NCBI GenBank assembly: GCA_947487765.1
Contig: CANKXO010000002.1
Location: 434,001-498,000, forward strand
From: an uncultured Pseudomonadales bacterium
Lineage (GTDB): Bacteria > Pseudomonadota > Gammaproteobacteria > Pseudomonadales > Cellvibrionaceae
Length of the DNA: 64,000 nt
Direction of reading: 5' to 3'
Below, one piece after another: positions 10,055 through 19,030 of this stretch. A program made the translations under genes and the position numbers. The notes under the pieces are model-generated. The model saw only the letters and a list, made by a program, of their open reading frames with translations. It searched no databases and had not been told where the DNA came from. Every line of letters starts with the position of its first letter. Position 1 is the stretch's first letter.

Positions 10055-10933
10055 TTAATTAGAAAAACAGCCTGTTATAAAGTCAATAAAACAACGTATT
10101 TTTGCTGGCATATATCGATCACGTAAATAAACGATGCTCATGTCGCGGGCAGGCAATTGGTAATCTGTAAAAAGCTCGATTAACCTTCCACTATCAATCT
10201 CATCTTTGATGACAAGCTGAGGTTGCATAATAATACCTAAGCCTTCAAGAGCCGCTTTTTTTAACGCTTGACCGTTATTAACTTTTAAATTTCCAGAAAC
10301 ACCCACCTCGACTCTCTTACCTTGATCATCAAATTTCCAGACTGTTTCCAATGATTTAAATTGAATACAGTTGTGATTGGCAAGTTGCTCTGGTGTTATA
10401 GGGCACCCGTATTGTTCTATATAGTCTGGAGAAGCACATACAGACATTTTGTAAAGCCCGAGCTTACGGGCAATCATGCCTGAATCAGGTATGTCGCCAA
10501 TACGAATCGCAATATCGAAATCATCTTCAACGAGGTCAAAAACACGATCACCCAAAACAAGATCGATAACAATATCAGGATAGTCACGATAGAACGGATT
10601 TAATAAAGGTACCAATGTTTCACTTCCAAAAGAAATTGGGGCCGTCACCCTTAGCGTTCCCGCTGGCTGTTTATTCTTCTCAAGTGCTGGCCTCTCAGCA
10701 CCAGAAACTCTTTCTAATATATCGACACAACGATGATAATACTGAAGCCCGAAATCCGTTAGATTTTGTCGCCTTGTAGTTCGATAAAGCAACATGACGC
10801 CAAGGTGCTCCTCTAAGGCCTGTAGGTGATTACCCACCATCGCAGAAGATAAATTCAAAGACTTGGCGGCAGCAGTCAAACTTCCTTTATCGACAATCTT
10901 TACGAACACACGCATGCTGGCAAATAAATTCAT
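10055..10933 (-). CDS. LysR-family transcriptional regulator
   Basis: This is a 292-aa LysR-type regulator. Residues about 15-60 form the winged helix-turn-helix (GSLTAAAKSLNLSSAMVGNH), followed by the periplasmic-binding-like effector domain beginning near residue 90. The sequence resembles the CrgA-like subgroup that often controls a divergent oxidoreductase. It is divergent from the SDR gene at 11056, with 122 bases between them that include a dyad at 11008-11039. It likely represses or activates that gene and itself; the effector is unknown. It interrupts the two cobalamin units but nothing suggests it regulates them. Confidence 0.92.
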   Translation of the reverse strand: MNLFASMRVFVKIVDKGSLTAAAKSLNLSSAMVGNHLQALEEHLGVMLLYRTTRRQNLTDFGLQYYHRCVDILERVSGAERPALEKNKQPAGTLRVTAPISFGSETLVPLLNPFYRDYPDIVIDLVLGDRVFDLVEDDFDIAIRIGDIPDSGMIARKLGLYKMSVCASPDYIEQYGCPITPEQLANHNCIQFKSLETVWKFDDQGKRVEVGVSGNLKVNNGQALKKAALEGLGIIMQPQLVIKDEIDSGRLIELFTDYQLPARDMSIVYLRDRYMPAKIRCFIDFITGCFSN

Positions 10934-11007
10934 TACTTAATATTTCTTTATAATGTTTTTAATAAAATCAATATTATCAAATAATAATAGCCAATGTATT
11001 CTCTTTT

Positions 11008-11039
11008 AATGAGTTAAAACAACTTTTTAACTGCTCATT
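11008..11039. promoter_or_regulatory. Dyad in the LysR-SDR intergenic region, possible operator
   Basis: AATGAG...CTCATT arms flank internal TTAAA/TTTAA arms in an imperfect inverted repeat of about 32 bases ending 16 bases before the SDR start codon. Its position between divergent genes suits a regulator site, but it is longer and less T-N11-A-like than a classical LysR box. Confidence 0.4.
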
Positions 11040-11055
11040 ACATTAGGAGAACAAT

Positions 11056-11853
11056 ATGACTCATGAAAACTCTTTACGCTTTACAGGCAAAACCGCACTT
11101 ATCAGTGGAGGCGGAACAGGCATGGGGCGGGCAGCTGCTATCAGCCTAGGCAAACAAGGCGCCCAAGTTGCTGTCGCCGGACGCCGAATAGAACCACTAA
11201 ATGAAGTTGTGGATATTATTAATATCGCTGGAGGAAAAGCCAAAGCTATTGCCACAGATATCAGCAACGAAAAGCAAGTCGAGAATATGGTCTCTGAAAC
11301 TATCGAAGCTTTCGGCAGCCTTGATTTAGTATGGAATAACGCCGGTATATTAGGTGAGTTTAAGCACTTAAACGAGATAAGTTCGGAAGAATTCGACCAT
11401 ATTATAGGAATTAATTTCAAAGGTATTTTTCTATCAATGAAATACCAATTAAAAGCCATTCTTCAACAGGGAAAAAATGCATCTATTGTTAATACTTCAT
11501 CATGGACCGCACATGGCGCAATGCCAGGGATTGCGGCTTATGCCGCCACCAAAGGCGCACTAGATGCGATGATGCGAACAGCTGCCTTAGAAGTCGGTGA
11601 CAAAGGCATTCGTGTGAATAATGTGAGCCCAGGAATTATTGCCACACCAATGGGCTTGGCAGCACTTGGCAGCGAAGAAGCTATGCAGCCTTTTGCATTA
11701 CACACACCTTTACAGCGTGTTGGCTACTCTGAAGATGTGGCTGATACAGTATTATGGTTACTTTCTGACGATGCACGCTTTGTGACAGGACAAAGCATTC
11801 TTGTGGACGGAGGGTTTACACTAGGAGGGTTAAGGCCTCAATTTTTACAGTAA
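11056..11853 (+). CDS. Short-chain dehydrogenase/reductase (SDR)
   Basis: This is a classical NAD(P)-dependent SDR of 265 aa. Seen: the Rossmann motif SGGGTGMGRAAA near residues 17-28, the structural NNAG motif near 94-97, and the catalytic Ser plus YAATK (Tyr/Lys) near 150-170. PG near residue 195 and the C-terminal GQSILVDGGFTLGG complete the family pattern. The sequence resembles glucose-1-dehydrogenase/3-oxoacyl-ACP-reductase-like members, but the substrate cannot be told. A clear AGGAGA ribosome site sits before ATG 11056. It is divergent from the LysR gene, its likely regulator. Confidence 0.93.
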   Translation: MTHENSLRFTGKTALISGGGTGMGRAAAISLGKQGAQVAVAGRRIEPLNEVVDIINIAGGKAKAIATDISNEKQVENMVSETIEAFGSLDLVWNNAGILGEFKHLNEISSEEFDHIIGINFKGIFLSMKYQLKAILQQGKNASIVNTSSWTAHGAMPGIAAYAATKGALDAMMRTAALEVGDKGIRVNNVSPGIIATPMGLAALGSEEAMQPFALHTPLQRVGYSEDVADTVLWLLSDDARFVTGQSILVDGGFTLGGLRPQFLQ

Positions 11854-11910
11854 CCTTTAGTAACCTAATAACTCTTATTTTTATAAAACGGAATAAAGAA
11901 AATTATAATA

Positions 11911-11938
11911 AAATGCCCGCTTATTAACGGGCATTTTC
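11911..11938. terminator. Bidirectional intrinsic terminator between SDR gene and cobM
   Basis: AATGCCCG and CGGGCATT pair around an 8-base loop, with A-rich and T-rich flanks on both sides, so it can stop both the rightward SDR transcript and the long leftward cobalamin operon ending with cobM at 11977. Confidence 0.85.
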
Positions 11939-11976
11939 AAAAACTTATTAGATGGCTCTCAAATAAACATTTTATC

Positions 11977-12798
11977 TTACGACTTAACTTTTAGAGCAGG
12001 ATGAGCTTGTGAATCATCGACGCTTCGTGATTTATCTGGCTTCACTTTAGGTCGATAAACATGAGCTTTTGTCTCATCGTAGAGATAAGAATCTCGAAAC
12101 TCATCAGTACCGAGTACTGGTCCCACTAGAATTAAAGAGGTTCGTGTAAACTTTTTCTCTCTGACCTTTTTCACAATATCACTTAATACTCCAGTCACCT
12201 TGTCCTGATCAGACCAGCCGGTGCGATAACAGACTGCCACTGGGCAATCTTCTCCATAAAAAGGAATAAGCTCTTCCACAATTTTATGAATACGGGTAAC
12301 ACCTAGATGAATCGCCAAAGTTGCACCAGTAGCAGCTAAGGTAGGTAAACGCTCTCTTTCAGGAAAAGGAGTTTTTCCTTCATAACGCGTCATAATTATC
12401 GTTTGCGACACGCCCGACAGTGTTAATTCCTTACCTAACCATGCAGCCGACGCTGACGTTGCTGTGACACCGGGAATAATTTCATAGTCGATACCCAATG
12501 CCTCAAGGCGACGAATTTGTTCACCTATAGCACCATAGAGTGAAGGATCACCTGAATGCACACGAGCAACATCTTTATTTGATGCATGAGCTGCTTCCAT
12601 GTGAGCAATTATATCGTCCAAATGAATCGGGGCTGTATCAATTATTTTTTCTGCGCTCTTCTCTATATCAGCGAAAATAACACGAGGCACTAATGAACCA
12701 GCATACAAAATTATCGGACACTGATTGATTAAGCGCTGCGCTTTAACTGTAATTAATTCAGGATCACCTGGACCGGCACCAATAAAATAAACTGTCAT
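11977..12798 (-). CDS. cobM: (Cobalt-)precorrin-4 C11-methyltransferase
   Basis: CobM/CbiF transfers a methyl group from SAM to C-11 of the corrin precursor. Seen: the class III SAM methyltransferase opening YFIGAGPGDPELIT (residues 4-17), the LYAGSLV strand, the HSGDPSLYGAIGEQ loop near residue 81, and the EIIPGVTATSASAA segment near 106-119. At 273 aa it is normal in length. Its ATG overlaps the cobJ stop by 4 bases. It is the last gene of the riboswitch-2 operon, 39 bases before the shared terminator. The C-terminal 30 residues are a polar, charged extension. Confidence 0.95.
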   Translation of the reverse strand: MTVYFIGAGPGDPELITVKAQRLINQCPIILYAGSLVPRVIFADIEKSAEKIIDTAPIHLDDIIAHMEAAHASNKDVARVHSGDPSLYGAIGEQIRRLEALGIDYEIIPGVTATSASAAWLGKELTLSGVSQTIIMTRYEGKTPFPERERLPTLAATGATLAIHLGVTRIHKIVEELIPFYGEDCPVAVCYRTGWSDQDKVTGVLSDIVKKVREKKFTRTSLILVGPVLGTDEFRDSYLYDETKAHVYRPKVKPDKSRSVDDSQAHPALKVKS

Positions 12799-13571
12799 AA
12801 TTTTTTACTGTATCCTCTTGGTGTATACACCCATTCTTTAGAGCCGTTAATAATATGGCGACTTTCACTATTGCCAACAGAGACTAAGGTAAACATATCA
12901 ACATCATCAGAGTGAAGTTGATCTAATGTGGTTATCGTTATGTTTTCGTCTTCACGGGTTAGTTGCCTTCCTAACAGTACTGGCGTTGTTGCCGGACGAT
13001 ACTCCAACAAAATATCCCGTGCAGTATTTATTTGCCAATCACGTTTTTTTGAACGAGGGTTATAAAAAGAAACAACAAAATCACCTTGCCCACAAGCATG
13101 TAAGCGCTTTTCAATCGTTTGCCAAGGTGTTAGCAAATCCGATAGTGATATCGTACAAAAATCATGGCCTAACAAAGCGCCGACTCTACTGGCACCTGCT
13201 TGCATAGCAGAAATCCCTGGTACCACTTCAATATCCACATTCAACCATTCAGGGTGTTTTTCATGCCCGGATAATTGCTGGTCCAACAACTCAAACACCA
13301 AGGTCGCCATCGCATAAATACCGATATCCCCACTGGAAATTAATGCGGTGGCTTTACCACTTGCCGACAAATCCAAGGCTAAACGAGCTCGACCAATTTC
13401 TTCACCTAAAGGTAGGTCGTGATGTACTTTATCATTACAAACATCACCGAGTAATTCCAAATAGAGCCCATAGGCCACTAGATCACTACAAGCAGAGATA
13501 GCTTGAATGGCTTTGGGCGCAACGAGGTCTTTATCACCTGGCCCGGCACTAATAAGGTACAGCTTACTCAT
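12795..13571 (-). CDS. cobJ: (Cobalt-)precorrin-3 C17-methyltransferase (ring contraction step)
   Basis: CobJ/CbiH methylates C-17 and brings about contraction of the macrocycle. Seen: the SAM-methyltransferase start LYLISAGPGDKDLVAPKA, the SSGDIGIYAMATLVFE loop, the VVPGISAMQAGASRVGALLGHDFCTISLSD block specific to the C17 enzymes, and SFYNPRSKKRDWQ. Length 258 aa is typical. Because CbiG and CbiD but no CobG are encoded nearby, the CbiH-type (cobalt-containing) reaction is more likely. It lies 33 bases after cbiG and overlaps cobM by 4 bases. Confidence 0.95.
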   Translation of the reverse strand: MSKLYLISAGPGDKDLVAPKAIQAISACSDLVAYGLYLELLGDVCNDKVHHDLPLGEEIGRARLALDLSASGKATALISSGDIGIYAMATLVFELLDQQLSGHEKHPEWLNVDIEVVPGISAMQAGASRVGALLGHDFCTISLSDLLTPWQTIEKRLHACGQGDFVVSFYNPRSKKRDWQINTARDILLEYRPATTPVLLGRQLTREDENITITTLDQLHSDDVDMFTLVSVGNSESRHIINGSKEWVYTPRGYSKKL

Positions 13572-13604
13572 ATATTTCCTATTTTTATAATATCGATAAA
13601 ATGC

Positions 13605-14378
13605 TCAGTCTTTCATATATGACTTAGCTATTGCACAGGTTGCCTTTTTAGTTTTTACTTTATTCAATACCAATTCTGCAACATCTCCCGTCTCATTTTG
13701 GGCAGCCACTAATGCCGCTGATTCTGCAACACCATACACACCGACGGTATCAAAGACATAATCAGATTTTGTACTTAACAAATGCTCAACAGTACTAAGC
13801 TGGCTTTTATCGAATGTATGGTAAGGCTTATTAAAAGAGGCTGCACAGTTAATCAAACCATTTTCATCGGCCTTAATATCAATACTGTTAATACTGCATA
13901 TATCGTCAATAGATATATTGGCTTCGCACAAACAACTTTTTAAAAGCTTTATTAATTCTTCTTCAGAACAATGGCGTTCGCAACCCATACCAACAGCATA
14001 GATAGGCTTAAGGTAAGGCTTTGCTGTTGTCATTACTAGTTGCGCGCCAATGACGTTTGCTATCTCATCACCCCACTGGTTTGCACCGCCCTCATGCCCT
14101 GACAGTAGAGGAATAACAAATTGCCCCAGCTCATCAACAACTAAGATAGGCGGATCTTCGTGCTTATTATTGATCACCGGAGCCAGGGTTCGAACAACAA
14201 TACCCGTTGCGCAGATGAACAGTAATGCATCACCCTCTTTAAAAGCTTGTTGAATTGTTTCGGTAAAAGGTTGAGGTTTAAACCAAAGCTCACTTAACCG
14301 ATGCTGTTCTGATAAAAAACACTGGATTCGCTCACCTAGTAGACGCCCAGCATCAGTTAATGCAATAACGCGAATCAT
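13605..14378 (-). CDS. cbiG: Cobalt-precorrin-5A hydrolase CbiG, short form
   Basis: CbiG opens the delta-lactone of cobalt-precorrin-5A and releases acetaldehyde, a step special to the early-cobalt (anaerobic) pathway. Seen: an N-terminal CbiG_N region with LFICATGIVVRTLAP and LLSGHEGGANQW, followed directly by a CbiG_C/CobE-like region starting at YAVGMGCERHCSEEE and including VGVYGVAESAAL. At 257 aa it lacks the middle domain found in longer CbiG proteins. The start overlaps the cobI stop by 4 bases. Its presence is the main evidence that corrin formation here does not need the oxygenase CobG. Confidence 0.93.
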   Translation of the reverse strand: MIRVIALTDAGRLLGERIQCFLSEQHRLSELWFKPQPFTETIQQAFKEGDALLFICATGIVVRTLAPVINNKHEDPPILVVDELGQFVIPLLSGHEGGANQWGDEIANVIGAQLVMTTAKPYLKPIYAVGMGCERHCSEEELIKLLKSCLCEANISIDDICSINSIDIKADENGLINCAASFNKPYHTFDKSQLSTVEHLLSTKSDYVFDTVGVYGVAESAALVAAQNETGDVAELVLNKVKTKKATCAIAKSYMKD

Positions 14379-15094
14379 GAACGATCTCGTTGTTTTTTAG
14401 TAATAACAAAAAGAGAAAAATAGGGCCCGGCTTCACCTGTGAGATGATCAACATCATGATGGATAACTTCACCTTCGCGGCCAATATATTCTAAATACTT
14501 AGCTTCGTGCTGTCGTTGAGAAGCATTAATAGCATCCAGTATTTTTTGTCGGGAGCGTCCAGCCTTCATAATCACAACACTATCATAGACATTTAATGCC
14601 TCAGCCAATTGATCTTGACTATGGCGACCACTCATCACAGCAAAGGACTCTTTTAACATTGTTAAAGGCAACTTTAACGCAGACGATGCAGCATGAACAG
14701 ACGAGATACCAGGAACCACCTCGCAGTTAATGTCGAGTACTTGTAAGCGTTCTAGCAAGTACGCAAAAGAACCAAAAAATAATGGGTCACCCTCGCATAA
14801 AAATACGACAGTCTGGCCTTCTATAATCGCCTTTTGAATATCACTTGCCGCTTGATCATATATGCGATTCGCTACGCTTCGATCATCACACATTGGCATA
14901 ACAACAGGTATTTCACCCTGTTCTTTTTCAGTATTATCCAATACTAATGATGCTATTGATTTCGCTTGTGATAGATTTTCCTCATTAGCAATATAACTAA
15001 TGACGTCAGCTCCTTGGATAAGTCGTGCTGCCTTCAATGTAATCAATTCAGGATCACCAGGGCCTACACCTACACCAATAAATTTTGCTACCAT
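14375..15094 (-). CDS. cobI: (Cobalt-)precorrin-2 C20-methyltransferase
   Basis: CobI/CbiL adds the C-20 methyl group that is later lost on ring contraction, making the trimethylated intermediate. Seen: FIGVGVGPGDPELITLKA at residues 5-22, the FLCEGDPLFFGSFAYLLERL loop and VVPGISSVHAASS, all typical of the C20 enzyme. Length 239 aa is normal. It overlaps cbiG by 4 bases and shares one base (TAATG-type junction) with cobL upstream, indicating tight translational coupling through this part of the operon. Confidence 0.94.
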   Translation of the reverse strand: MVAKFIGVGVGPGDPELITLKAARLIQGADVISYIANEENLSQAKSIASLVLDNTEKEQGEIPVVMPMCDDRSVANRIYDQAASDIQKAIIEGQTVVFLCEGDPLFFGSFAYLLERLQVLDINCEVVPGISSVHAASSALKLPLTMLKESFAVMSGRHSQDQLAEALNVYDSVVIMKAGRSRQKILDAINASQRQHEAKYLEYIGREGEVIHHDVDHLTGEAGPYFSLFVITKKQRDRS

Positions 15095-16389
15095 TATTTA
15101 TTTCCAGCCATACTTTTTGTAAATTTAAAAATTTCTACTGGCAATTTTGATTCATACATCAATTGTTGATTTTGAATAGCCCCTCGCTTAATGGCTACCT
15201 CAACACTTTCTATTAAACTCTCCTTTAAGCTCTCAGGTAATTGTATTGATAGCACTTCTGAGAACTTTCTTAATTGTTCCTTAGTTGATTCCATTACTGC
15301 ACTAGCAACCATTACACCGCCAACAGGTAAACGTTGCCAAGCTTCTGCAAGTATGGATTCCAATTTACCATCGCTGCCTCCGATAAAAATTTTAGTCGGT
15401 GAAGGTAAATCATCTAAAACATCCGGCGCTCGCCCATAGATAATATGTAGATTATGGCTTACACCAAAACGCTGGCGATTAGCCTGTAAATATCCCAAAC
15501 GCTCTTCATGACATTCAATAGCGTGTACTGCTACTTTTTCATTCCAATAAGCCAGCTCAATCGCTACGCCACCGCAGCCTGCACCAATATCCCAAATAAC
15601 ATCACCGTTGCTTGGCTGCGTCAGTGATAAAATCACTAAACGTACTTCACGCTTACTGATCATCCCCTTTCCGGGTTCTTCTCCCGTTATATAACGTGTA
15701 TCAGGAATACCCGGAAATTCAGGAAGCACGCCACCGTTACCAATAACCTCAATGACTGTTACATGAAGTAGGTCAAAAGTAAGACTATTATTTCTGGCTA
15801 ATTCATCAGCTGAAAATGTTCGAATATGCTGTTGCGGATACCCTAAGTTTTCACATACGGTTAATATGGATTGTTCAAACCCTGCGGCCACACACTCTGC
15901 GGCTAAAATTTGGGGCTGACTCTGCTTATCGGTAAGTACAACTAACCGTTTATGGCGATGCAATTGTGTGCGAATTTTTTCTAAGGGCCGTCCATGCAAG
16001 CTTAATACGTCCACATCCTGCAAGGCTAAACCTAACTGATGACAAGCAGCCTGAATACTGGAAACAGCTGGATAAAAGGTTAACCGCTCTTGCTCAAAAT
16101 GCTCTCCCAACCAACGCCCGATACCATAGTACAAAGGGTCACCTGATGCCAAAATAACAACTAGCTGGTCAGGATATGACTCAACTAACAATGAGAGTTC
16201 CGATAATTTAGGTAATAAATGGGTAGGAGTTTTTTGAGGATTTTCCAATAAGATATTATCAATCGTTTTTAACTGTCGTTCTGCTCCGATAATCACATCA
16301 GCATTGTTAATCGCATGTTGCGCAGCATCTGAAAGCATTGCTTTTTTAGAAACACCTAAACCAATAATATGAATACTCGGCGTCGCCAT
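15094..16389 (-). CDS. cobL: Precorrin-6Y C5,15-methyltransferase (decarboxylating), CbiE-CbiT fusion
   Basis: This is a fused enzyme that methylates C-5 and C-15 and decarboxylates the C-12 acetate chain. The N-terminal half is a class III SAM methyltransferase (CbiE; IHIIGLGVSKKAML at the start, ASGDPLYYGIGRWL near residue 81). The C-terminal half is a class I Rossmann methyltransferase (CbiT; ISKREVRLVILSL, then DIGAGCGGVAIELA near residue 267). The 431-aa length fits the CobL fusion. It joins cobI downstream and cobH upstream by one-base stop/start overlaps. Confidence 0.95.
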   Translation of the reverse strand: MATPSIHIIGLGVSKKAMLSDAAQHAINNADVIIGAERQLKTIDNILLENPQKTPTHLLPKLSELSLLVESYPDQLVVILASGDPLYYGIGRWLGEHFEQERLTFYPAVSSIQAACHQLGLALQDVDVLSLHGRPLEKIRTQLHRHKRLVVLTDKQSQPQILAAECVAAGFEQSILTVCENLGYPQQHIRTFSADELARNNSLTFDLLHVTVIEVIGNGGVLPEFPGIPDTRYITGEEPGKGMISKREVRLVILSLTQPSNGDVIWDIGAGCGGVAIELAYWNEKVAVHAIECHEERLGYLQANRQRFGVSHNLHIIYGRAPDVLDDLPSPTKIFIGGSDGKLESILAEAWQRLPVGGVMVASAVMESTKEQLRKFSEVLSIQLPESLKESLIESVEVAIKRGAIQNQQLMYESKLPVEIFKFTKSMAGNK

Positions 16390-17030
16390 TAGTAATATTC
16401 ACCACGATTACAACGCAATAACGCATTACAGGTCGCTGCAGATACCGCACTGCCGCCCTCGCGCCCTAATAAAGTAATGCATTCTATAGCTAAGTTTTTA
16501 TGGTTATCCCATAACGCTTGCTTTGACTCCGCCGCACCAACAAAACCAACGGGCATACCAATAACCAGTGCAGGCTTTTCTCCACTTACCGCTATTATTT
16601 CTAGCAACCGGAACAAAGCTGTCGGCGCATTACCAATAATCACAATACTATCTGATAAATGATGCTTCCATTGTGCAACCGCTGCCATTGAGCGAGTTTC
16701 CTGAGACTGCTTTGCAAGTGTTACTGTTTCTGGATGATTTAAAAAACATAAGGGTTCTTCAGTAATCATTCGTTTAGTAATACCTTGCTTCACCATTTCG
16801 ACATCACATAAGATATTACAATGGCTCTCCAGTGCAGCCATACCTTTTTCACAAGCCTGCCCACTAAACCGTATTTGTTCTACCAAATGCGGTAAACCCA
16901 GGCTATGCACAATACGCATTGCTACTTGCTGCTGCTCTCTATTCAAATGATCAAGAGAGGTTAGCTCTCGTATCTGACGAAAGCTTTCTTTTTCGATCGC
17001 TCGTGGATCTTTTTCGTAATCAAAGCGCAT
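16389..17030 (-). CDS. cobH: Precorrin-8X methylmutase
   Basis: CobH/CbiC moves the methyl group from C-11 to C-12 to give (hydrogeno)cobyrinic acid. Seen: the N-terminal DPRAIEKESFRQIRE, the IRFSGQACEKGMAALE segment carrying the family His/Gly region in altered form, IGNAPTALFRLLEI, and GMPVGFVGAAESKQAL, which are all diagnostic of the family. At 213 aa it is normal. The start lies inside the end of cobK (11-base overlap) and the stop touches the cobL start, so it is in the core of the operon. Confidence 0.94.
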   Translation of the reverse strand: MRFDYEKDPRAIEKESFRQIRELTSLDHLNREQQQVAMRIVHSLGLPHLVEQIRFSGQACEKGMAALESHCNILCDVEMVKQGITKRMITEEPLCFLNHPETVTLAKQSQETRSMAAVAQWKHHLSDSIVIIGNAPTALFRLLEIIAVSGEKPALVIGMPVGFVGAAESKQALWDNHKNLAIECITLLGREGGSAVSAATCNALLRCNRGEYY

Positions 17031-17829
17031 TACATACCCCTAAGACAAACTGCTCGCATTCGTCTCTGCTATAAAATACTTGAGTTGCACTGGGTAACTC
17101 AGGACGCTTTAACATAAGCACCAAAATATCCAGGTCCCTTGCTGCAGCCAATTTGGCAATAGTTGAATCACCCCCACTATTTTTAGTGACCAGCACATCG
17201 ACGTTGTAATATTCCATTAATGCTAATTCATCACCATAAGTGAAGGGACCAATCGCTTTAATCCATTCCATAGTGGGCGGCAACATAGCTTTAGGTTTAA
17301 CTGCCGTTCTCAGTAACTGACGTGGCTGAATTTCAGGAGAGAGATCAGACAACTGAGCAATAGATAATTCATATAAGCTATCAATAAAAGATTGGTTTAA
17401 TTGCCCTGCCGTTAACAATATAGATTGTTTGGTGGATAAAAAAGAGAGTGCCTCGTCCCAGTTATTGAGCAACACCCAATTATCGCCTGCTTGTGGCTGC
17501 CATTCTTTTCGATGAAATCGCCAGTAGGGTATCCGGCACACTTTTGCGACATTGATAGCTTTTGTACTCATTTTTTCAGCATAGGGGTGAGTCACATCTA
17601 AAATTGCATCTATTTTATTTTGCTTTATAAAACACTCTAAACCACCAAATTGAGTAAACCCACCACTGACAACATTACACTCGACGGTAGGTACTCTTAC
17701 CAAACCTGCAACACTATAAATGACAGAAATATTATGTTGGTGTAGTCGTTCTGCCAATATTCGACCATCCGCTGTGCCCCCTAGTAATAACAGTTTCATT
17801 CCCTTATTATCAGCCCACTCTTTCATCAT
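17020..17829 (-). CDS. cobK: Precorrin-6A reductase
   Basis: CobK/CbiJ reduces the macrocycle of (cobalt-)precorrin-6A with NAD(P)H. Seen: the N-terminal LLLLGGTADGRILAERL nucleotide-binding start, the DVTHPYAEKMS block, YWRFHRKEW, and the C-terminal VTKNSGGDSTIAKLAAARDL, characteristic of the family. The annotated start gives 269 aa; an internal ATG at 17799 gives the family-typical MKLLLLGG opening but its GGGA is too close, so the start is undecided. It lies 2 bases after cbiD and overlaps cobH by 11 bases. Confidence 0.93.
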   Translation of the reverse strand: MMKEWADNKGMKLLLLGGTADGRILAERLHQHNISVIYSVAGLVRVPTVECNVVSGGFTQFGGLECFIKQNKIDAILDVTHPYAEKMSTKAINVAKVCRIPYWRFHRKEWQPQAGDNWVLLNNWDEALSFLSTKQSILLTAGQLNQSFIDSLYELSIAQLSDLSPEIQPRQLLRTAVKPKAMLPPTMEWIKAIGPFTYGDELALMEYYNVDVLVTKNSGGDSTIAKLAAARDLDILVLMLKRPELPSATQVFYSRDECEQFVLGVCNAL

Positions 17830-17831
17830 TG

Positions 17832-19019
17832 CTATTGACTCGACATAACGGCAACTTGGGTACTGGCTACAAACTTACCATGGCGATCAATGGAGATCAC
17901 TTCAACCTCTATTGACTCAGGAACAATCTTTTCTGCAACGGCTAATGCTTGTCGACATAACGCCAACGCCAAATCAACATTACTCTCCTGACAATGTTTT
18001 AAAGCTTCTATACTCGTATTTGATGCATGTATTTTTTGACATAAAGTGTCATCAGCACCACAGCTTTTCGCTACCGAAACCAAGAAATCAAAATCTATCG
18101 CCGATGCTCGGCTGTTAAGGTCCATATGGCCTTGTGCTAATTTGCTGATTTTTCCAAAACCACCACAGATTGATAATTTCTTAATGGTTAAGTCAGCATG
18201 CTCTATACTGATTTTTTTCAAATGCTTTAATACTGCGCCAGCAAAGTCCCCCATCTCTATCAATGCCATATCGTCCATTTGATAAAAATGTCTAATGGCC
18301 TCTTCGCTACGATTCCCAGTAGATGCAGCAATATGGGCTAAACCATTGGCTTCAGCAACATCGATACCCTGATAAATTGAAGCAATCCATGCGGCACAGG
18401 AAAAAGGTCTGACAATGCCAGTTGTTCCAAGAACAGAGAGCCCCCCCACTATACCGAGGCGCGGATTCATCGTTTTTTTAGCAATCGCCTCACCATTCTC
18501 AATACCTATAGCAGCAATAAAACCACCGGAATATTGATACTGCTGAGAAATTTTTTTGAGGTGTTCAACGATCATCTGTCGTGGAACAGGGTTAATCGCA
18601 GGCTCACCGACAGGCAATAACAAACCATCTCTTGTGACTGTACCAACTCCTTGCGCTGCCACAAATTCAACTTCGTTATCCTTACCTTCACTATTTAAGC
18701 TCAGCTCAACAAATACCGTTGCACCATGCGTTACGTCAGGGTCATCGCCCGCATCTTTGATCGTACTAACCCGCACACCGGTATTAGTAACATCATAATT
18801 TTCTATGGATAGTTCGACGGTTTTGCCATCAGAAACATTCTCATGGCGGGCTGCTTTACGAACAGGTAAGGTAATACTGACAATATCGGGAGATTGCTCC
18901 GCTAATAAATTCATCGCTGCTGCAACACAACATGCGGTAGCACAGGAGCCAGTTGTTAAGCCTGTACGTAGCGCTGGCGGATTCTCACCTTTGTTAGCTT
19001 CAGCACTTTCATTCCACAT
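17832..19019 (-). CDS. cbiD: Cobalt-precorrin-5B C1-methyltransferase CbiD
   Basis: CbiD methylates C-1 of cobalt-precorrin-5B; it takes the role played by CobF in the aerobic pathway. Seen: RTGLTTGSCATACCVAAA (residues 18-35), the conserved GDDPDVTHGA segment, VGTVTRDGLLLPVGEPAINPVPR split around residues 125-145, GLSVLGTTGIVRPFS, and FGKISKLAQGHMDLNSR. Length 395 aa is typical. It follows the NiCo transporter gene by 11 bases. With CbiG it marks the early-cobalt route. Confidence 0.95.
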   Translation of the reverse strand: MWNESAEANKGENPPALRTGLTTGSCATACCVAAAMNLLAEQSPDIVSITLPVRKAARHENVSDGKTVELSIENYDVTNTGVRVSTIKDAGDDPDVTHGATVFVELSLNSEGKDNEVEFVAAQGVGTVTRDGLLLPVGEPAINPVPRQMIVEHLKKISQQYQYSGGFIAAIGIENGEAIAKKTMNPRLGIVGGLSVLGTTGIVRPFSCAAWIASIYQGIDVAEANGLAHIAASTGNRSEEAIRHFYQMDDMALIEMGDFAGAVLKHLKKISIEHADLTIKKLSICGGFGKISKLAQGHMDLNSRASAIDFDFLVSVAKSCGADDTLCQKIHASNTSIEALKHCQESNVDLALALCRQALAVAEKIVPESIEVEVISIDRHGKFVASTQVAVMSSQ

Positions 19020-19030
19020 ATTGTATTACG

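Noticed and set aside
11061-11459. Minus-strand frame of 132 codons under the SDR gene
   Set aside because: It is an antisense shadow; the plus-strand SDR has catalytic motifs and a good ribosome site.
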